From Victivallis sp. Marseille-Q1083 (lineage in GTDB: Bacteria; Verrucomicrobiota; Lentisphaeria; Victivallales; Victivallaceae): 64,000 bases of DNA. Positions 15,745 through 24,345 of the stretch are shown here, piece by piece (positions within the stretch are counted from its first letter, which is position 1; each line of letters opens with the position of its first letter). A program made the translations under genes and the position numbers. The stretch lies in the NCBI RefSeq assembly GCF_903645315.1, contig NZ_CAHJXL010000002.1, positions 124,001 to 188,000 on the forward strand, written 5' to 3'. The notes below the pieces were generated by a model. That model was not told the DNA's origin. It searched no databases and saw only the letters and a list, made by a program, of their open reading frames with translations.

Positions 15745-16842
15745 TTAATTGAAACGTTGCCATAATTGGAAATAATCTTTCCATTGCCGCTCTTCCGGCC
15801 GATAATCCGTCAGTTGGCGATGGGTGGTCAAATAGCGATGCAGTTCGATCAGCAACTGACGGCGCGGATGCTGCAAGAGGTTTCCGGTATGGTAGCGGAT
15901 GTTCAAAAGACAGTTGCGCCACCGGCTGCCTTCGTGCAGACAGGCGGCATTTTTCAATGCGTTCCGCTGCGCTTCCGGCGTCGGCAGTTCCCGGCCGGTG
16001 ATCGCTTCCAGCGCGTTCCGGCAGGTCGAAAGCCAGAGTTCCAGCGCCTGGCGCCATAAATCCGGCAGGGCTTCCAGCTCCGGTCGGCCGGGCTGGAATT
16101 TGAATGCCATCGCTTTTTCGTACCAATCGGCCAGTTCCGCCGGGGCGGCCTGCCGCAGGGATCGGGCGCGCTCCCGGATTCCCGGGCCATACTGCCGCCG
16201 GGCGATCAGGAAGGCGTCTCCGCAGCCGAGCAGGGCTTTGAAGATATTGCGGGCGATGAAATCGATATTTTCCCCGCCCGGTTCCGGTTGCCGGAGACGA
16301 TGGGCGGCCAGGGCCAGGCCGGTTCCGCGGTTGAGCAGCAACCGGTTACCTTCGGCAAATGGCAACTGTTGCCAATCGAAGGCCGGCAGGCTGGCCAGGG
16401 CATCGACCGGACCGTACAGGAGGCGATGCCCGGCTTTGAGTTCCCGGTACATCAGGGTATGGCCGACTCTATGCAGGGAGCGGACGGTGCGGCAGGGCGC
16501 GAAGTCGACGTCGACGCCGAGTTTGGCGCTCCAGGCGGAACCCAGTTCCCGCAGCACCTGGTCGACGCGCCGCCGTTCCCGGCGTTCTATGCCGTGCACC
16601 AGCACGAATAAATCCAGATCGTTGTACAATGCTTCCCGGCCGTCCGGCGCATGAAAAATGCCGCCTTCGCCCCGGCCGTAACTGCCGCCGAGGATGACGG
16701 CGAAAATCTGCCGGCAGACCGGCAACGCGGCAACGGCCGCTCCCAGTTGCTCAAGCGACTGGGACAACCATTGCTCGAACCCCGCGCTGCCGTCGACGGT
16801 ATAGCGAGTCGGCGACGGAGAAGATGGAGTGTCGATGATCAC
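15745..16842 (-). CDS. Nucleotidyltransferase-fold protein (Pol beta superfamily)
   Basis: This encodes 365 residues from a GTG at 16842 whose last bases overlap the Hpt stop codon (GTGA), the pattern used throughout this operon. The N-terminal domain carries 'GGSYGRGEG' (about 52-60) and 'YNDLDLFV' with Asp at about 75 and 77, the G-S-x(n)-D-x-D signature of nucleotidyltransferases; a third acidic residue may be in 'LGVDVDFAP'. The helical C-terminal half (about 160-365) is unassigned. The enzyme could nucleotidylate a protein or small molecule. Its fixed place in a signalling operon suggests a regulatory target, but this is inference. Confidence 0.75.
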   Translation of the reverse strand: MIIDTPSSPSPTRYTVDGSAGFEQWLSQSLEQLGAAVAALPVCRQIFAVILGGSYGRGEGGIFHAPDGREALYNDLDLFVLVHGIERRERRRVDQVLRELGSAWSAKLGVDVDFAPCRTVRSLHRVGHTLMYRELKAGHRLLYGPVDALASLPAFDWQQLPFAEGNRLLLNRGTGLALAAHRLRQPEPGGENIDFIARNIFKALLGCGDAFLIARRQYGPGIRERARSLRQAAPAELADWYEKAMAFKFQPGRPELEALPDLWRQALELWLSTCRNALEAITGRELPTPEAQRNALKNAACLHEGSRWRNCLLNIRYHTGNLLQHPRRQLLIELHRYLTTHRQLTDYRPEERQWKDYFQLWQRFN

Positions 16843-17186
16843 GGTTCCAGCGTATCCGGCAGCGCCTGGCGCAGCGCGATGAGTTGGTTCAATACTTCGG
16901 GGGCCTGCGCCAGGTCGTGGTTGCGGCCGGCGCATTCGAGCTGATAGCTGAGCGCCCGGATTTCCTCCATGCCGATATTGGCGGAGCATCCTTTCAGCGC
17001 GTGGGCGCTATGCTGAACATCGGCCGCGATTCCGGCGGAAATTGCCCGGGTCAGTTCCGGCAGAGTGCCGTCAAAAGTTTCCAGGTAAGTTTCCCACAGC
17101 ATGGCGATGGTTTCCGCATCGTCGATGCCGAGGTTTTCATTGATGTACTCCGTCACGGTTCGGATGATGTCGTCTCTTGCGCTCAT
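16839..17186 (-). CDS. Hpt (histidine phosphotransfer) domain protein
   Basis: This 115-residue all-helical protein has the phosphotransfer motif 'HALKGCSANIG', with His62 as the phosphorylatable residue, and matching flanking helices ('LPELTRAISAG', 'EEIRALSYQLE'). It starts at ATG 17186, overlapping the upstream stop by 4 bases (ATGA), and its own stop overlaps the next gene. The receiver domain of the upstream gene product is the obvious partner: Hpt could pass phosphate to or drain it from Asp55 there. No histidine kinase is encoded in the operon, so the phosphate source lies elsewhere. Confidence 0.9.
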   Translation of the reverse strand: MSARDDIIRTVTEYINENLGIDDAETIAMLWETYLETFDGTLPELTRAISAGIAADVQHSAHALKGCSANIGMEEIRALSYQLECAGRNHDLAQAPEVLNQLIALRQALPDTLEP

Positions 17187-18805
17187 TGCTCTACCTGCTG
17201 GGTTGTTAAGATGGAAAATATGGTGGTGTTTAAACCGCAGTAATGGTTGCGGCTGATGGAATTGGCGATGCTGTGAATGATTGCCATGCCGCGCCCCGAC
17301 GTCGCCATCATCTGGTTCTGCATTTCCAGGAATGAGGCGCTGTCGCTGTAAGTCGGCGTATAGTTCCAGATTTTGCCGCGGTCCATGACTTTGATGAGCA
17401 CCTCGTCGGACAGCAGTTCCATCCGGATGACGATGGCGCTCTGGTTGTGTTTGTGGGATTCCAGGCCGTGGATGATGATATTGTTCAGAAACTCGCTGAG
17501 CAGCAGTTCGATTTTGACCGACAGGTCGTACAAATCGAAACGCTGCCGGAGAAAATCGGCGAATTCCGCCGCGGTGGTGCTGACCAGCGCGGTATCCGGC
17601 GTGATGACCCGGTACATGACGTTGGCGGACGGGACATTTTTCTGCAGCGCCACCAGGCAGATGTCGTCGGTCGGCAAATTGTAGCCGATCTGCGAGAGGG
17701 CGTAACGCAGCCGGAACGGCAGGGTGACGACGTCGCATTCGCTGGGCAATGGCCCGACCAGCATACGAAAGTTGCTTTCCCCGGCCAGCTCGTCCGCCGC
17801 GTTGCGCAGATCGAGGATACCGTCGGTGTAGAACATGAAAATCGTATCATCGCTGAAATGGTATTCCACATTGTCCGCCGCGTCGTAGATGTAATTGCGC
17901 CGCCAGCCGATCGGAATGCCGCCGCGGCCGTTGTCTTCGATCATCCAGGATTCGTCGTGCGCCGCCGTACAGCAGATGATGCCGGGGTGGCCGGCGCTCT
18001 GGTAACGCAGCAGATTGTGCTGGAAATCGAAGATGGCGACCAGGCAGGTCATGTAGTTTTCGCCGTTGAGGTCGTTGTTGAAAAAGGAGTTGATCTGGTT
18101 GAGAATGTCGTGCGGCTCCAGCAGGTCCGGGCTGGCGGCGGCGGCCAGCAGGACTTTCAAATAGGACTGGATGGCGCTCATATAGAGCGCCGCCTGGATG
18201 CCGTGCCCGGAAATGTCGCCGATCAGGCAGAGATAGTGCTGCGGCGACAGGGCAACCATTTCGAAAATATCGCCGCTGACCTTAACGCCCGGCGCGTACA
18301 GATAACTGGAGATGATCTGGTCGTTGAGCGTTGCCCAGGTCGGCAGCATGATTTTCTGCACTTCGCCGGCCAGCGTCAGGTCCGCTTCCAGTTTATGGTA
18401 ATACTGATCGGCGGCCATCTGATCCCGGTAGGCGGTGATGGCCTGGTTGATTTTTTTCAGCAGGCTTTGCTTGTCGAACGATTTATTCAGGTAATAGGTA
18501 TAGGGGTCATCGGAAATTTTGACCAGCAGCGTACTGTTCAAGTCGTCCACCAGCGAAGTGAGAAAAATGATCGGGACCTGCTTGTTCAGCTCCCGGATCA
18601 GCTTGCGTACTTCGAAGCCGTCGATGCCGCGCATCATGATATCCAGCAAGACAAGATCGAAATCGTCCTTTTTGAATTCCTGCAGCGCGTCGATGGCGTC
18701 GGTACAACTGGTCAATTGGAAGTTTTCATTTTTCAGGCAGGACTTCAATAACAGCAGATTGAATTTCTCGTCATCGACTGCCAAAATCTTGTATTGTTCT
18801 TTCAT
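17183..18805 (-). CDS. Receiver - PP2C (RsbU/SpoIIE-type) phosphatase - HATPase (RsbW-like) protein
   Basis: This encodes 540 residues in three domains. Residues 1-125 are a receiver domain (acidic 'DDE' at 11-13, phosphoacceptor Asp55 in 'VLLDIMMRGIDGFEV', Lys108 in 'LNKSF'). Residues about 145-385 are a PP2C-type phosphatase with metal ligands in 'VSGDIFEMV' and 'GDISGHGIQAALYMS' and a late 'FYTDGILD'. Residues about 400-535 form a GHKL ATPase domain ('LLSEFLNNIIIHGLESH', 'MDRGKIWN', 'SGRGMAIIHS') like RsbW anti-sigma kinases. One chain thus holds both the phosphatase and kinase of a partner switch. The STAS protein encoded divergently is the likely substrate. Confidence 0.9.
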   Translation of the reverse strand: MKEQYKILAVDDEKFNLLLLKSCLKNENFQLTSCTDAIDALQEFKKDDFDLVLLDIMMRGIDGFEVRKLIRELNKQVPIIFLTSLVDDLNSTLLVKISDDPYTYYLNKSFDKQSLLKKINQAITAYRDQMAADQYYHKLEADLTLAGEVQKIMLPTWATLNDQIISSYLYAPGVKVSGDIFEMVALSPQHYLCLIGDISGHGIQAALYMSAIQSYLKVLLAAAASPDLLEPHDILNQINSFFNNDLNGENYMTCLVAIFDFQHNLLRYQSAGHPGIICCTAAHDESWMIEDNGRGGIPIGWRRNYIYDAADNVEYHFSDDTIFMFYTDGILDLRNAADELAGESNFRMLVGPLPSECDVVTLPFRLRYALSQIGYNLPTDDICLVALQKNVPSANVMYRVITPDTALVSTTAAEFADFLRQRFDLYDLSVKIELLLSEFLNNIIIHGLESHKHNQSAIVIRMELLSDEVLIKVMDRGKIWNYTPTYSDSASFLEMQNQMMATSGRGMAIIHSIANSISRNHYCGLNTTIFSILTTQQVEQ

Positions 18806-19010
18806 AAAAATTACCGGTAACTTACTTTGTCGAATTTTTAGAGGCCGTTTGAAATACTATAGAGGGTCTTTTGGGAAAAACAACTAAAAGGTTGAGTTTT
18901 TTTTATTGAAGTTTTCAAAATTCAACGATTGCGAATTGTTCGATATGAATATAGATTAAAATTAGAGAATAATTTTTGTAACTATGAATTATCGGGAGGA
19001 TTTGAAAAAA

Positions 19011-19343
19011 ATGGAGATTACCCAACAGCCGTTGGATGATTGCATGGTGGTGGTGGTAGACGGGCAATTGACGGCGGATGCCGCCGGAGAATTTAAACGA
19101 ATACTCAGTCAGATTGTCAGCGAGCACAAGCAACTGGTCCTCGACCTGGAGCGGATGAATTATATCGACAGCACCGGTTTGGGCGCGCTGATTTATCTGT
19201 TTCAACTGGCTTCCGATTGCGGCGGCAGTTTGAAGTTGGCGGCGTTGCAGGCCAAACCGCGCATCGTCTTTGAAATTACCAGGAGCTATAAGATTCTCGA
19301 TATCTACGATTCGGTGGACGCGGCGCGCGCCGGACGCAGGTGA
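19011..19343 (+). CDS. STAS-domain anti-sigma factor antagonist
   Basis: This 110-residue STAS protein has the conserved phosphorylation loop 'YIDSTGLGAL', Ser54 being the expected phosphosite (as in SpoIIAA/RsbV). Start at 19011 is preferred over ATG 18984 because GGGAGG at 18994-18999 precedes it. The 205-base AT-rich divergent gap (18806-19010) separates it from the REC-PP2C-HATPase gene; a weak promoter-like TTGCGA..TAGATT is visible there. It likely acts as the switchable partner of that protein. Its stop overlaps the next gene. Confidence 0.92.
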   Translation: MEITQQPLDDCMVVVVDGQLTADAAGEFKRILSQIVSEHKQLVLDLERMNYIDSTGLGALIYLFQLASDCGGSLKLAALQAKPRIVFEITRSYKILDIYDSVDAARAGRR

Positions 19344-20026
19344 TGCTGCCGCCGTCCCGATTCTTTCCGCCGGTCGCCGACGCCGATGAAGAGGGGTTCC
19401 TGGCCTGGAGCGGAGATTTGAGCGTGGCAGCGTTGGTGGATGCTTATACCCACGGCATTTTTCCCTGGCCGTGCGATCGGGCTCATATTCTCTGGTTTGC
19501 CTTGCCGGTTCGCAGCGTCCTGTTCCTGGACCGTTTGCAGTTGCCGCGCAGTTTGCGCCGGGAATTGAAGAAGGCGCCGTGGACTTTCAGCGTCAATGCC
19601 GATTTCGATGCGGTCATCCGGCAATGTGCGGCGGTGAAGCGCCGTGGAGAGCAGGGCACCTGGATTACGCCGAAGATGATCCGGGCTTACCGGGAACTGC
19701 ATCGGGCGGGCGGCGCCTGGAGTTTCGAGGCCTGGGATGCCGCCGGCCGGCTGGTCGGCGGGCTGTACGGCGTGTTGCTCGGCCGTTTTTTCGCCGGTGA
19801 AAGCATGTTTCATCTGGTCGACGGCGCTTCCAAGTTTGCGTTGGTCAACGCGTTGGACTTTTTACGGCGTGAACGGCAAGTCGAATGGGTGGATACCCAG
19901 GTACCCAGTCCGCTTTTTGAACGGCTGGGCGCCTGTTGCATCGGGCGGGACGAATATCTGCAGCGGTTGGAACGGGCGCTGGGCGACTTGAAAAACGACG
20001 GAGAAGAAGATATATTACCCGCTTGA
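19343..20026 (+). CDS. aat: Leucyl/phenylalanyl-tRNA--protein transferase (Aat)
   Basis: This 227-residue enzyme attaches Leu or Phe from tRNA to N-terminal Arg/Lys of proteins, marking them for ClpS/ClpAP degradation. Typical motifs are 'GDLSVAALVDAYTHGIFPWP' near the N-terminus, 'GTWITPKMIRAYRELH', 'GGLYGVLLGRFFAGESMF' and 'WVDTQ'. The start is ATG 19343 (or GTG 19340), coupled to the STAS stop codon. The physical link to a STAS gene is odd functionally; co-transcription is likely from the overlap. Confidence 0.95.
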   Translation: MLPPSRFFPPVADADEEGFLAWSGDLSVAALVDAYTHGIFPWPCDRAHILWFALPVRSVLFLDRLQLPRSLRRELKKAPWTFSVNADFDAVIRQCAAVKRRGEQGTWITPKMIRAYRELHRAGGAWSFEAWDAAGRLVGGLYGVLLGRFFAGESMFHLVDGASKFALVNALDFLRRERQVEWVDTQVPSPLFERLGACCIGRDEYLQRLERALGDLKNDGEEDILPA

Positions 20027-20092
20027 TCAGTAAATGGACAATCAACGGATCGGTTCAAGCGGGATATCCCGTGGGGAACGACGGGAGAAGAT

Positions 20093-21187
20093 ATGACTTT
20101 TGAAGAACTTTCCGAGGCCGGAAAAGCGGCGCGCGCCCGCCTGGAGCATTTGGGCGAATTTTTGAAAATTGCCCGGAAACGGGAGGAGATGGCCGCCATC
20201 GAAACGAAGATGGCGGCGGCGGATTTCTGGGACCGCAAGGAAGACGCACAGAATACCGTCGCGGCGTTGAGTTCCTGCCGGAACCTGCTCGAACCGTATG
20301 ACCGCCTGGCGCGCGAAGTGGAAGATTTCGAAGTGCTGCTGGAATTGCTGGCGGAGGACGAAACGCTGCTGCCGGAAGCGGAAAATGCCTGGCTTGATTT
20401 GTCCCGTGAATTGGATGAGATCGAGCTGTTGAGCTTTTTGTCCGGGAAATTCGACCGCAACAATGTCTACCTTACCATTCATGCCGGGGCCGGCGGCACC
20501 GAGTCGTGCGATTGGGCCTCGATGCTGTTGAGAATGTACCGGCGCTTCGGCGAACGGCGCGGCTGGAAAGAGTCGATCATCGACATGCAGCCGGGCGAAG
20601 AAGCCGGCATCAAGAGCGTGACGCTGGAACTGGACGGCGAGTTCGCCTATGGTTATCTGCGTTCGGAGAAGGGGGTGCACCGGCTGGTGCGCATTTCCCC
20701 GTTCGACAGCAATGCCCGGCGGCACACCTCGTTCGTTTCGGTGGATATTTTTCCGGTGCTGGACGACGACATCGACATCGAAATCGATGAAAAAGATTTG
20801 CGGATCGACACCTATCGTTCCAGCGGCGCCGGCGGGCAGCACGTCAATACCACCGACAGCGCGGTGCGCATCACCCATATTCCGACCGGGACGGTGGTCT
20901 GCTGCCAGAACGAACGCTCCCAGCACAAGAACCGGGCGACGGCGATGAACATGCTGAAAGCCAAGCTCTACCAGTTGGAAGAGGAAAAGCGGCGCAACGA
21001 AGCGGATATTCTGCGCGGCGAAAAAACCGAGATGGGCTGGGGCAACCAGATCCGGTCCTATGTGCTGCAGCCGTACCAGATGGTCAAGGATCTGCGGACC
21101 GGAGAGGAGACCGGCAACACCGCTGCGGTGCTGGACGGCGAAATCGACCGCTTCATCGAAGCATACCTCAAGGCGGTCAGCAAATAA
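20093..21187 (+). CDS. prfB: Peptide chain release factor 2 (RF2)
   Basis: This 364-residue class-I release factor reads UGA/UAA. It shows the RF2 specificity tripeptide SPF at 202-204 (RF1 would have a PxT-type motif) and the catalytic GGQ at 247-249 in 'SGAGGQHVN'. 'HAGAGGTESCDWA' is also diagnostic. The frame is continuous from the ATG at 20093 (preceded by GGGAGAAG) through the region where most bacterial prfB genes have an in-frame UGA and programmed +1 frameshift near codon 25; here there is none. RF2 autoregulation by frameshifting is therefore absent. Confidence 0.97.
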   Translation: MTFEELSEAGKAARARLEHLGEFLKIARKREEMAAIETKMAAADFWDRKEDAQNTVAALSSCRNLLEPYDRLAREVEDFEVLLELLAEDETLLPEAENAWLDLSRELDEIELLSFLSGKFDRNNVYLTIHAGAGGTESCDWASMLLRMYRRFGERRGWKESIIDMQPGEEAGIKSVTLELDGEFAYGYLRSEKGVHRLVRISPFDSNARRHTSFVSVDIFPVLDDDIDIEIDEKDLRIDTYRSSGAGGQHVNTTDSAVRITHIPTGTVVCCQNERSQHKNRATAMNMLKAKLYQLEEEKRRNEADILRGEKTEMGWGNQIRSYVLQPYQMVKDLRTGEETGNTAAVLDGEIDRFIEAYLKAVSK

Positions 21188-21206
21188 CGCTGGAGAAAAT
21201 AAAGCA

Positions 21207-22163
21207 ATGCCAAACGTCGCCGCCAGCAAGGTGACTTCCTATGTCGCGGAACTTTCCGCCGGGGAGATTGAACGGCTTGCCGCTCTGCTTCGGGAGCGCG
21301 GTTGGGAGTTCAAAGAGCAGCCTTACGCCCATTGGAAAGCGGTCGGCGAAAAGGTCAATGTCGTCGCCTACCGGAGCGGCAAGCTGACCGTGCAGGGCGG
21401 CGGAACCGCCGATTTCGTGTTGTTTACGCTGGAGCCGGAAATCCTGCATCGGGCCGGTTTCGGCTATGAGCGGAACGAGGAGGCGGCCGCGGAAGAGATT
21501 CTGCCGCACGGCGGCATTGACGAGAGCGGCAAGGGGGATTTTTTCGGGCCGCTGGTCATTGCCGGCGTCTGTGTCGACGCCGACTCCGGCGCCGAATTGT
21601 TGAAATTGGGCGTGCGCGATTCGAAAACGGTGAAAAGCGGTAAAAAGATTGCCGAGCTGGCCTCCGGCATCCGGCGGATCGTCGGGGGACGCTGGACGGT
21701 GGTGACGATTTTGCCGGAGCGTTATAATCAACTTTATCGGCAAATCGGCAATTTGAACCGTTTTCTGGCCTGGGGCCACGCCAGGGTGATTGAAAATTTA
21801 CTGGAGCGGGTGCCGGAGTGTCCGCGGATGCTCTCCGATAAATTCGGCGCCGAACATTTGATCCGCAACGCGCTGATGAGCCGCGGCCGCCGGGTGGTGC
21901 TGGAGCAGCAGACCAAAGCGGAACGGGATGTCGCGGTGGCGGCGGCTTCGATTCTGGCCCGGGAGGGGTTCCTGAACGGCATGAATCAATTGGCGGCGCT
22001 GGCCGGTTGCGAACTGCCGCGCGGCGCTTCGGCGACGGTGGCGGCAACTGCGCTGGAGTTGGCGCGGGCGCGGGGCATCGAAATTTTGGACCGGTTGACC
22101 AAGACACATTTTAAAACCTATGCGGAATTAATCGACCGTTTGATGAAAGAAGGTTGCCAATGA
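21207..22163 (+). CDS. rnhC: Ribonuclease HIII
   Basis: This encodes 318 residues. It cleaves the RNA strand of RNA-DNA hybrids. The N-terminal ~85 residues form the TBP-like substrate-binding domain typical of RNase HIII ('YRSGKLTVQGGGTADFV'). The catalytic domain starts with 'GIDESGKGDFFGPLVIAGV' (Asp-Glu pair), followed by 'VRDSK', 'DKFGAEHLI' and 'ERDVAVAAASILAREGFL'. ATG 21207 has GGAG upstream; the frame upstream of it overlaps prfB and is a shadow. The stop overlaps the galM start (ATGA). Confidence 0.95.
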   Translation: MPNVAASKVTSYVAELSAGEIERLAALLRERGWEFKEQPYAHWKAVGEKVNVVAYRSGKLTVQGGGTADFVLFTLEPEILHRAGFGYERNEEAAAEEILPHGGIDESGKGDFFGPLVIAGVCVDADSGAELLKLGVRDSKTVKSGKKIAELASGIRRIVGGRWTVVTILPERYNQLYRQIGNLNRFLAWGHARVIENLLERVPECPRMLSDKFGAEHLIRNALMSRGRRVVLEQQTKAERDVAVAAASILAREGFLNGMNQLAALAGCELPRGASATVAATALELARARGIEILDRLTKTHFKTYAELIDRLMKEGCQ

Positions 22164-23191
22164 TTGAAGCGAAAGAATTCATGCGTTTAGCCGATGGGAC
22201 GACGGTGACGGAATATTTCCTGACCAATGCCAACGGATTTGGCGTCAAAGTCATTGACTGGGGCGCGGCGATGACGGCATTGTATGTGCCGGACGGCCGG
22301 GAGGCGCTGCGCGACGTGGTGCTCGGCTACCGGGCGCCGGAGGATTATCTGGCCAACGGCAATTATTTCGGCTGTGTCGTCGGCCGGCTGGCCAACCGGT
22401 TGAAAGGAGGGCGGCTGACGCTCGACGGCAAACCGTATTGTTTCGAGACCAATGACCACGGCAATCTGCTGCACAGCGGGGCGAGTTCCTATTCCAGGCG
22501 GTTGTGGAGCAGTCGGATTGTCCAGATTCCGGACGGCCAGGCGTTGGAATTGACGCTGGAGAGCCCGGACGGCGATGGCGGTTTCCCGGGAAAGCTGGCG
22601 CTGCGTCTGCTCTACTGCGTGACGGCGGAAGATGTGGTGGAGCTGGAATACTCCGCCTGTTGCGAGGCGCCGACTGTGCTGAATTTGACCAACCACTGTT
22701 ATTTCAACTTGAACGGCGCCGGCAGCGGCAACATCCTGTCGCATGAATTTCTGGTCAACGCCGAGCGGCGTACGGTGGTCGATTCGGAATTGATTCCGAC
22801 CGGCGAACTGCGCGAGGTGGCCGGTTCCGCCTATGATTTGCGGACTTCCAGACGGTTCGGCGATTGCCTGAAGGCGCTGCCGGCCGGCTTCGATGACAAT
22901 TTCGTGTTGAACGGCGAGGGGCTGCGGCTGGCGGCGGCGGCTTATGCGCCGGAGTCGGGCATCGAGATGAGTTGTTTCACCACCGAACCCGGCATCCAGT
23001 TCTATACCGGTTACTTTCTGGATGGCCTGGCGGTCGGCAAACAAGATGCCCGTTACCGCCGTTTCGACGGTTTCTGCTTTGAAGCGCAGCATTTTCCGGA
23101 CAGTCCCAACCATCCGGAATTTCCGAGCGTCGTCTTGCGCCCCGGCGAAACCTACCGGCAGAAAACCCAATATCGTTTTGCGATACGTTAA
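22160..23191 (+). CDS. galM: Aldose 1-epimerase (galactose mutarotase)
   Basis: This 343-residue protein interconverts alpha and beta anomers of hexoses. Motifs: '[14 protein letters not shown]', '[13 protein letters not shown]', '[13 protein letters not shown]', '[13 protein letters not shown]' (catalytic His), 'PTGEL', 'FDDNFVLN' and the C-terminal catalytic Glu region '[19 protein letters not shown]'. Start at ATG 22160, overlapping the rnhC stop by 4 bases. It is followed by the arn-type sugar modification genes, but its reaction is not part of that pathway in known organisms. Confidence 0.93.
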   Translation: MIEAKEFMRLADGTTVTEYFLTNANGFGVKVIDWGAAMTALYVPDGREALRDVVLGYRAPEDYLANGNYFGCVVGRLANRLKGGRLTLDGKPYCFETNDHGNLLHSGASSYSRRLWSSRIVQIPDGQALELTLESPDGDGGFPGKLALRLLYCVTAEDVVELEYSACCEAPTVLNLTNHCYFNLNGAGSGNILSHEFLVNAERRTVVDSELIPTGELREVAGSAYDLRTSRRFGDCLKALPAGFDDNFVLNGEGLRLAAAAYAPESGIEMSCFTTEPGIQFYTGYFLDGLAVGKQDARYRRFDGFCFEAQHFPDSPNHPEFPSVVLRPGETYRQKTQYRFAIR

Positions 23192-23208
23192 TGCGAGGAT
23201 CAATCACG

Positions 23209-24345
23209 ATGAGAAGTGAATTTTTGCCCTTTACCAGACCGGCGATCAACGAAGAGGATATCGCCGCGGTCGGCGAGGTGATGCGTTCCGGCTGGATTAC
23301 CAACGGTCCGAAGAATGTTGAATTCGAAGAGGCGGTCTGCCGGTTGACCGGCAACCGGTACGCGGTGGCGCTGACTTCGGCGACCGGCGGCATGCATGTG
23401 CTCCTGAAGGCGATGAACATCGGTCCCGGCGATGAAGTGATTACCCCGTCGCTCACCTGGGTGTCGACGATCAATATGATCGTCCAGGTCGGCGCGACGC
23501 CGGTTTTCGCCGACATTGAGCGCGATACGCTGATGGTTTCCGCCGAGACGGTCCGGTCGTTGATTACGCCGCGGACGAAACTGATTCTGCCGGTGCATTA
23601 TGCCGGCGCTCCGGCCGATCTGGATGCCATTCGGGCGGTGGCCGGCGATATTCCGGTCGTCGAGGATGCCGCGCACGCGTTGGGCACTTATTACAAGGGG
23701 CGGCATGTCGGGGCGGGCGGGACGGCGATCTATTCGTTTCACGCGATCAAGAATATCACCACCGGTGAAGGCGGCATGGTGGTGACCGATGACGCCGAAT
23801 TGGCCAGGGCGGTCCGGATGTGGAAATTCCACGGGATCGGCTGCGATGCGTTCGACCGCCAGAATCGCGGCCGGGCGCCGCAGGCCGAAGTACAGTTTCC
23901 CGGTTTCAAATACAATTTGACCGACATGATGGCGGCGCTCGGCATCAGCCAGTTGAAACGGTTGACCGCGATCAACGCCAGGCGCCGGGAATTGGCGCAG
24001 TATTATCGCCAGCAATTGGCCGGAGTCGACGGTGTGCTGCCGCTTGAGGCGCCGGCTTACGAACATACGCACGCCTGGCATTTGTTCATCGTCCGGGTGG
24101 TGTCGCCGCAGTGCAGCCGCGACCAGTTCATGGCGGACTTGAAGGCGGAGAATATCGGCACCGGCCTGCATTTCCGTTGCGCCCATCTGCAGAAGTATTA
24201 TCGCGAAGCGATGGGATTCCAGCCGGGAATGCTGCCGAATACTGAATGGAACAGCGACCGCATCTGTTCGCTGCCGCTGTTTCCGGATATGACGGAGCGG
24301 GATGTCGACGATGTCGTCGCCGCGATCAAGAAGGTTCTGGCATGA
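23209..24345 (+). CDS. arnB: ArnB-like UDP-4-keto-sugar aminotransferase (DegT/DnrJ family)
   Basis: This 378-residue PLP enzyme is predicted to make UDP-4-amino-4-deoxy-L-arabinose from UDP-4-keto-pentose and glutamate. It closely resembles enterobacterial ArnB as I recall it: '[19 protein letters not shown]', '[10 protein letters not shown]', '[18 protein letters not shown]', '[17 protein letters not shown]', '[18 protein letters not shown]', PLP-lysine motif '[14 protein letters not shown]', and '[18 protein letters not shown]'. Start at ATG 23209 (GAGG upstream). Its stop overlaps the ArnT-like start (ATGA). ArnA and ArnD homologs are not in this window. Confidence 0.88.
   Translation: MRSEFLPFTRPAINEEDIAAVGEVMRSGWITNGPKNVEFEEAVCRLTGNRYAVALTSATGGMHVLLKAMNIGPGDEVITPSLTWVSTINMIVQVGATPVFADIERDTLMVSAETVRSLITPRTKLILPVHYAGAPADLDAIRAVAGDIPVVEDAAHALGTYYKGRHVGAGGTAIYSFHAIKNITTGEGGMVVTDDAELARAVRMWKFHGIGCDAFDRQNRGRAPQAEVQFPGFKYNLTDMMAALGISQLKRLTAINARRRELAQYYRQQLAGVDGVLPLEAPAYEHTHAWHLFIVRVVSPQCSRDQFMADLKAENIGTGLHFRCAHLQKYYREAMGFQPGMLPNTEWNSDRICSLPLFPDMTERDVDDVVAAIKKVLA

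Noticed and set aside
17447-18751. 434-residue plus-strand ORF opposite the REC-PP2C gene
   Set aside because: Antisense shadow: the opposite strand has complete receiver, PP2C and HATPase motifs.
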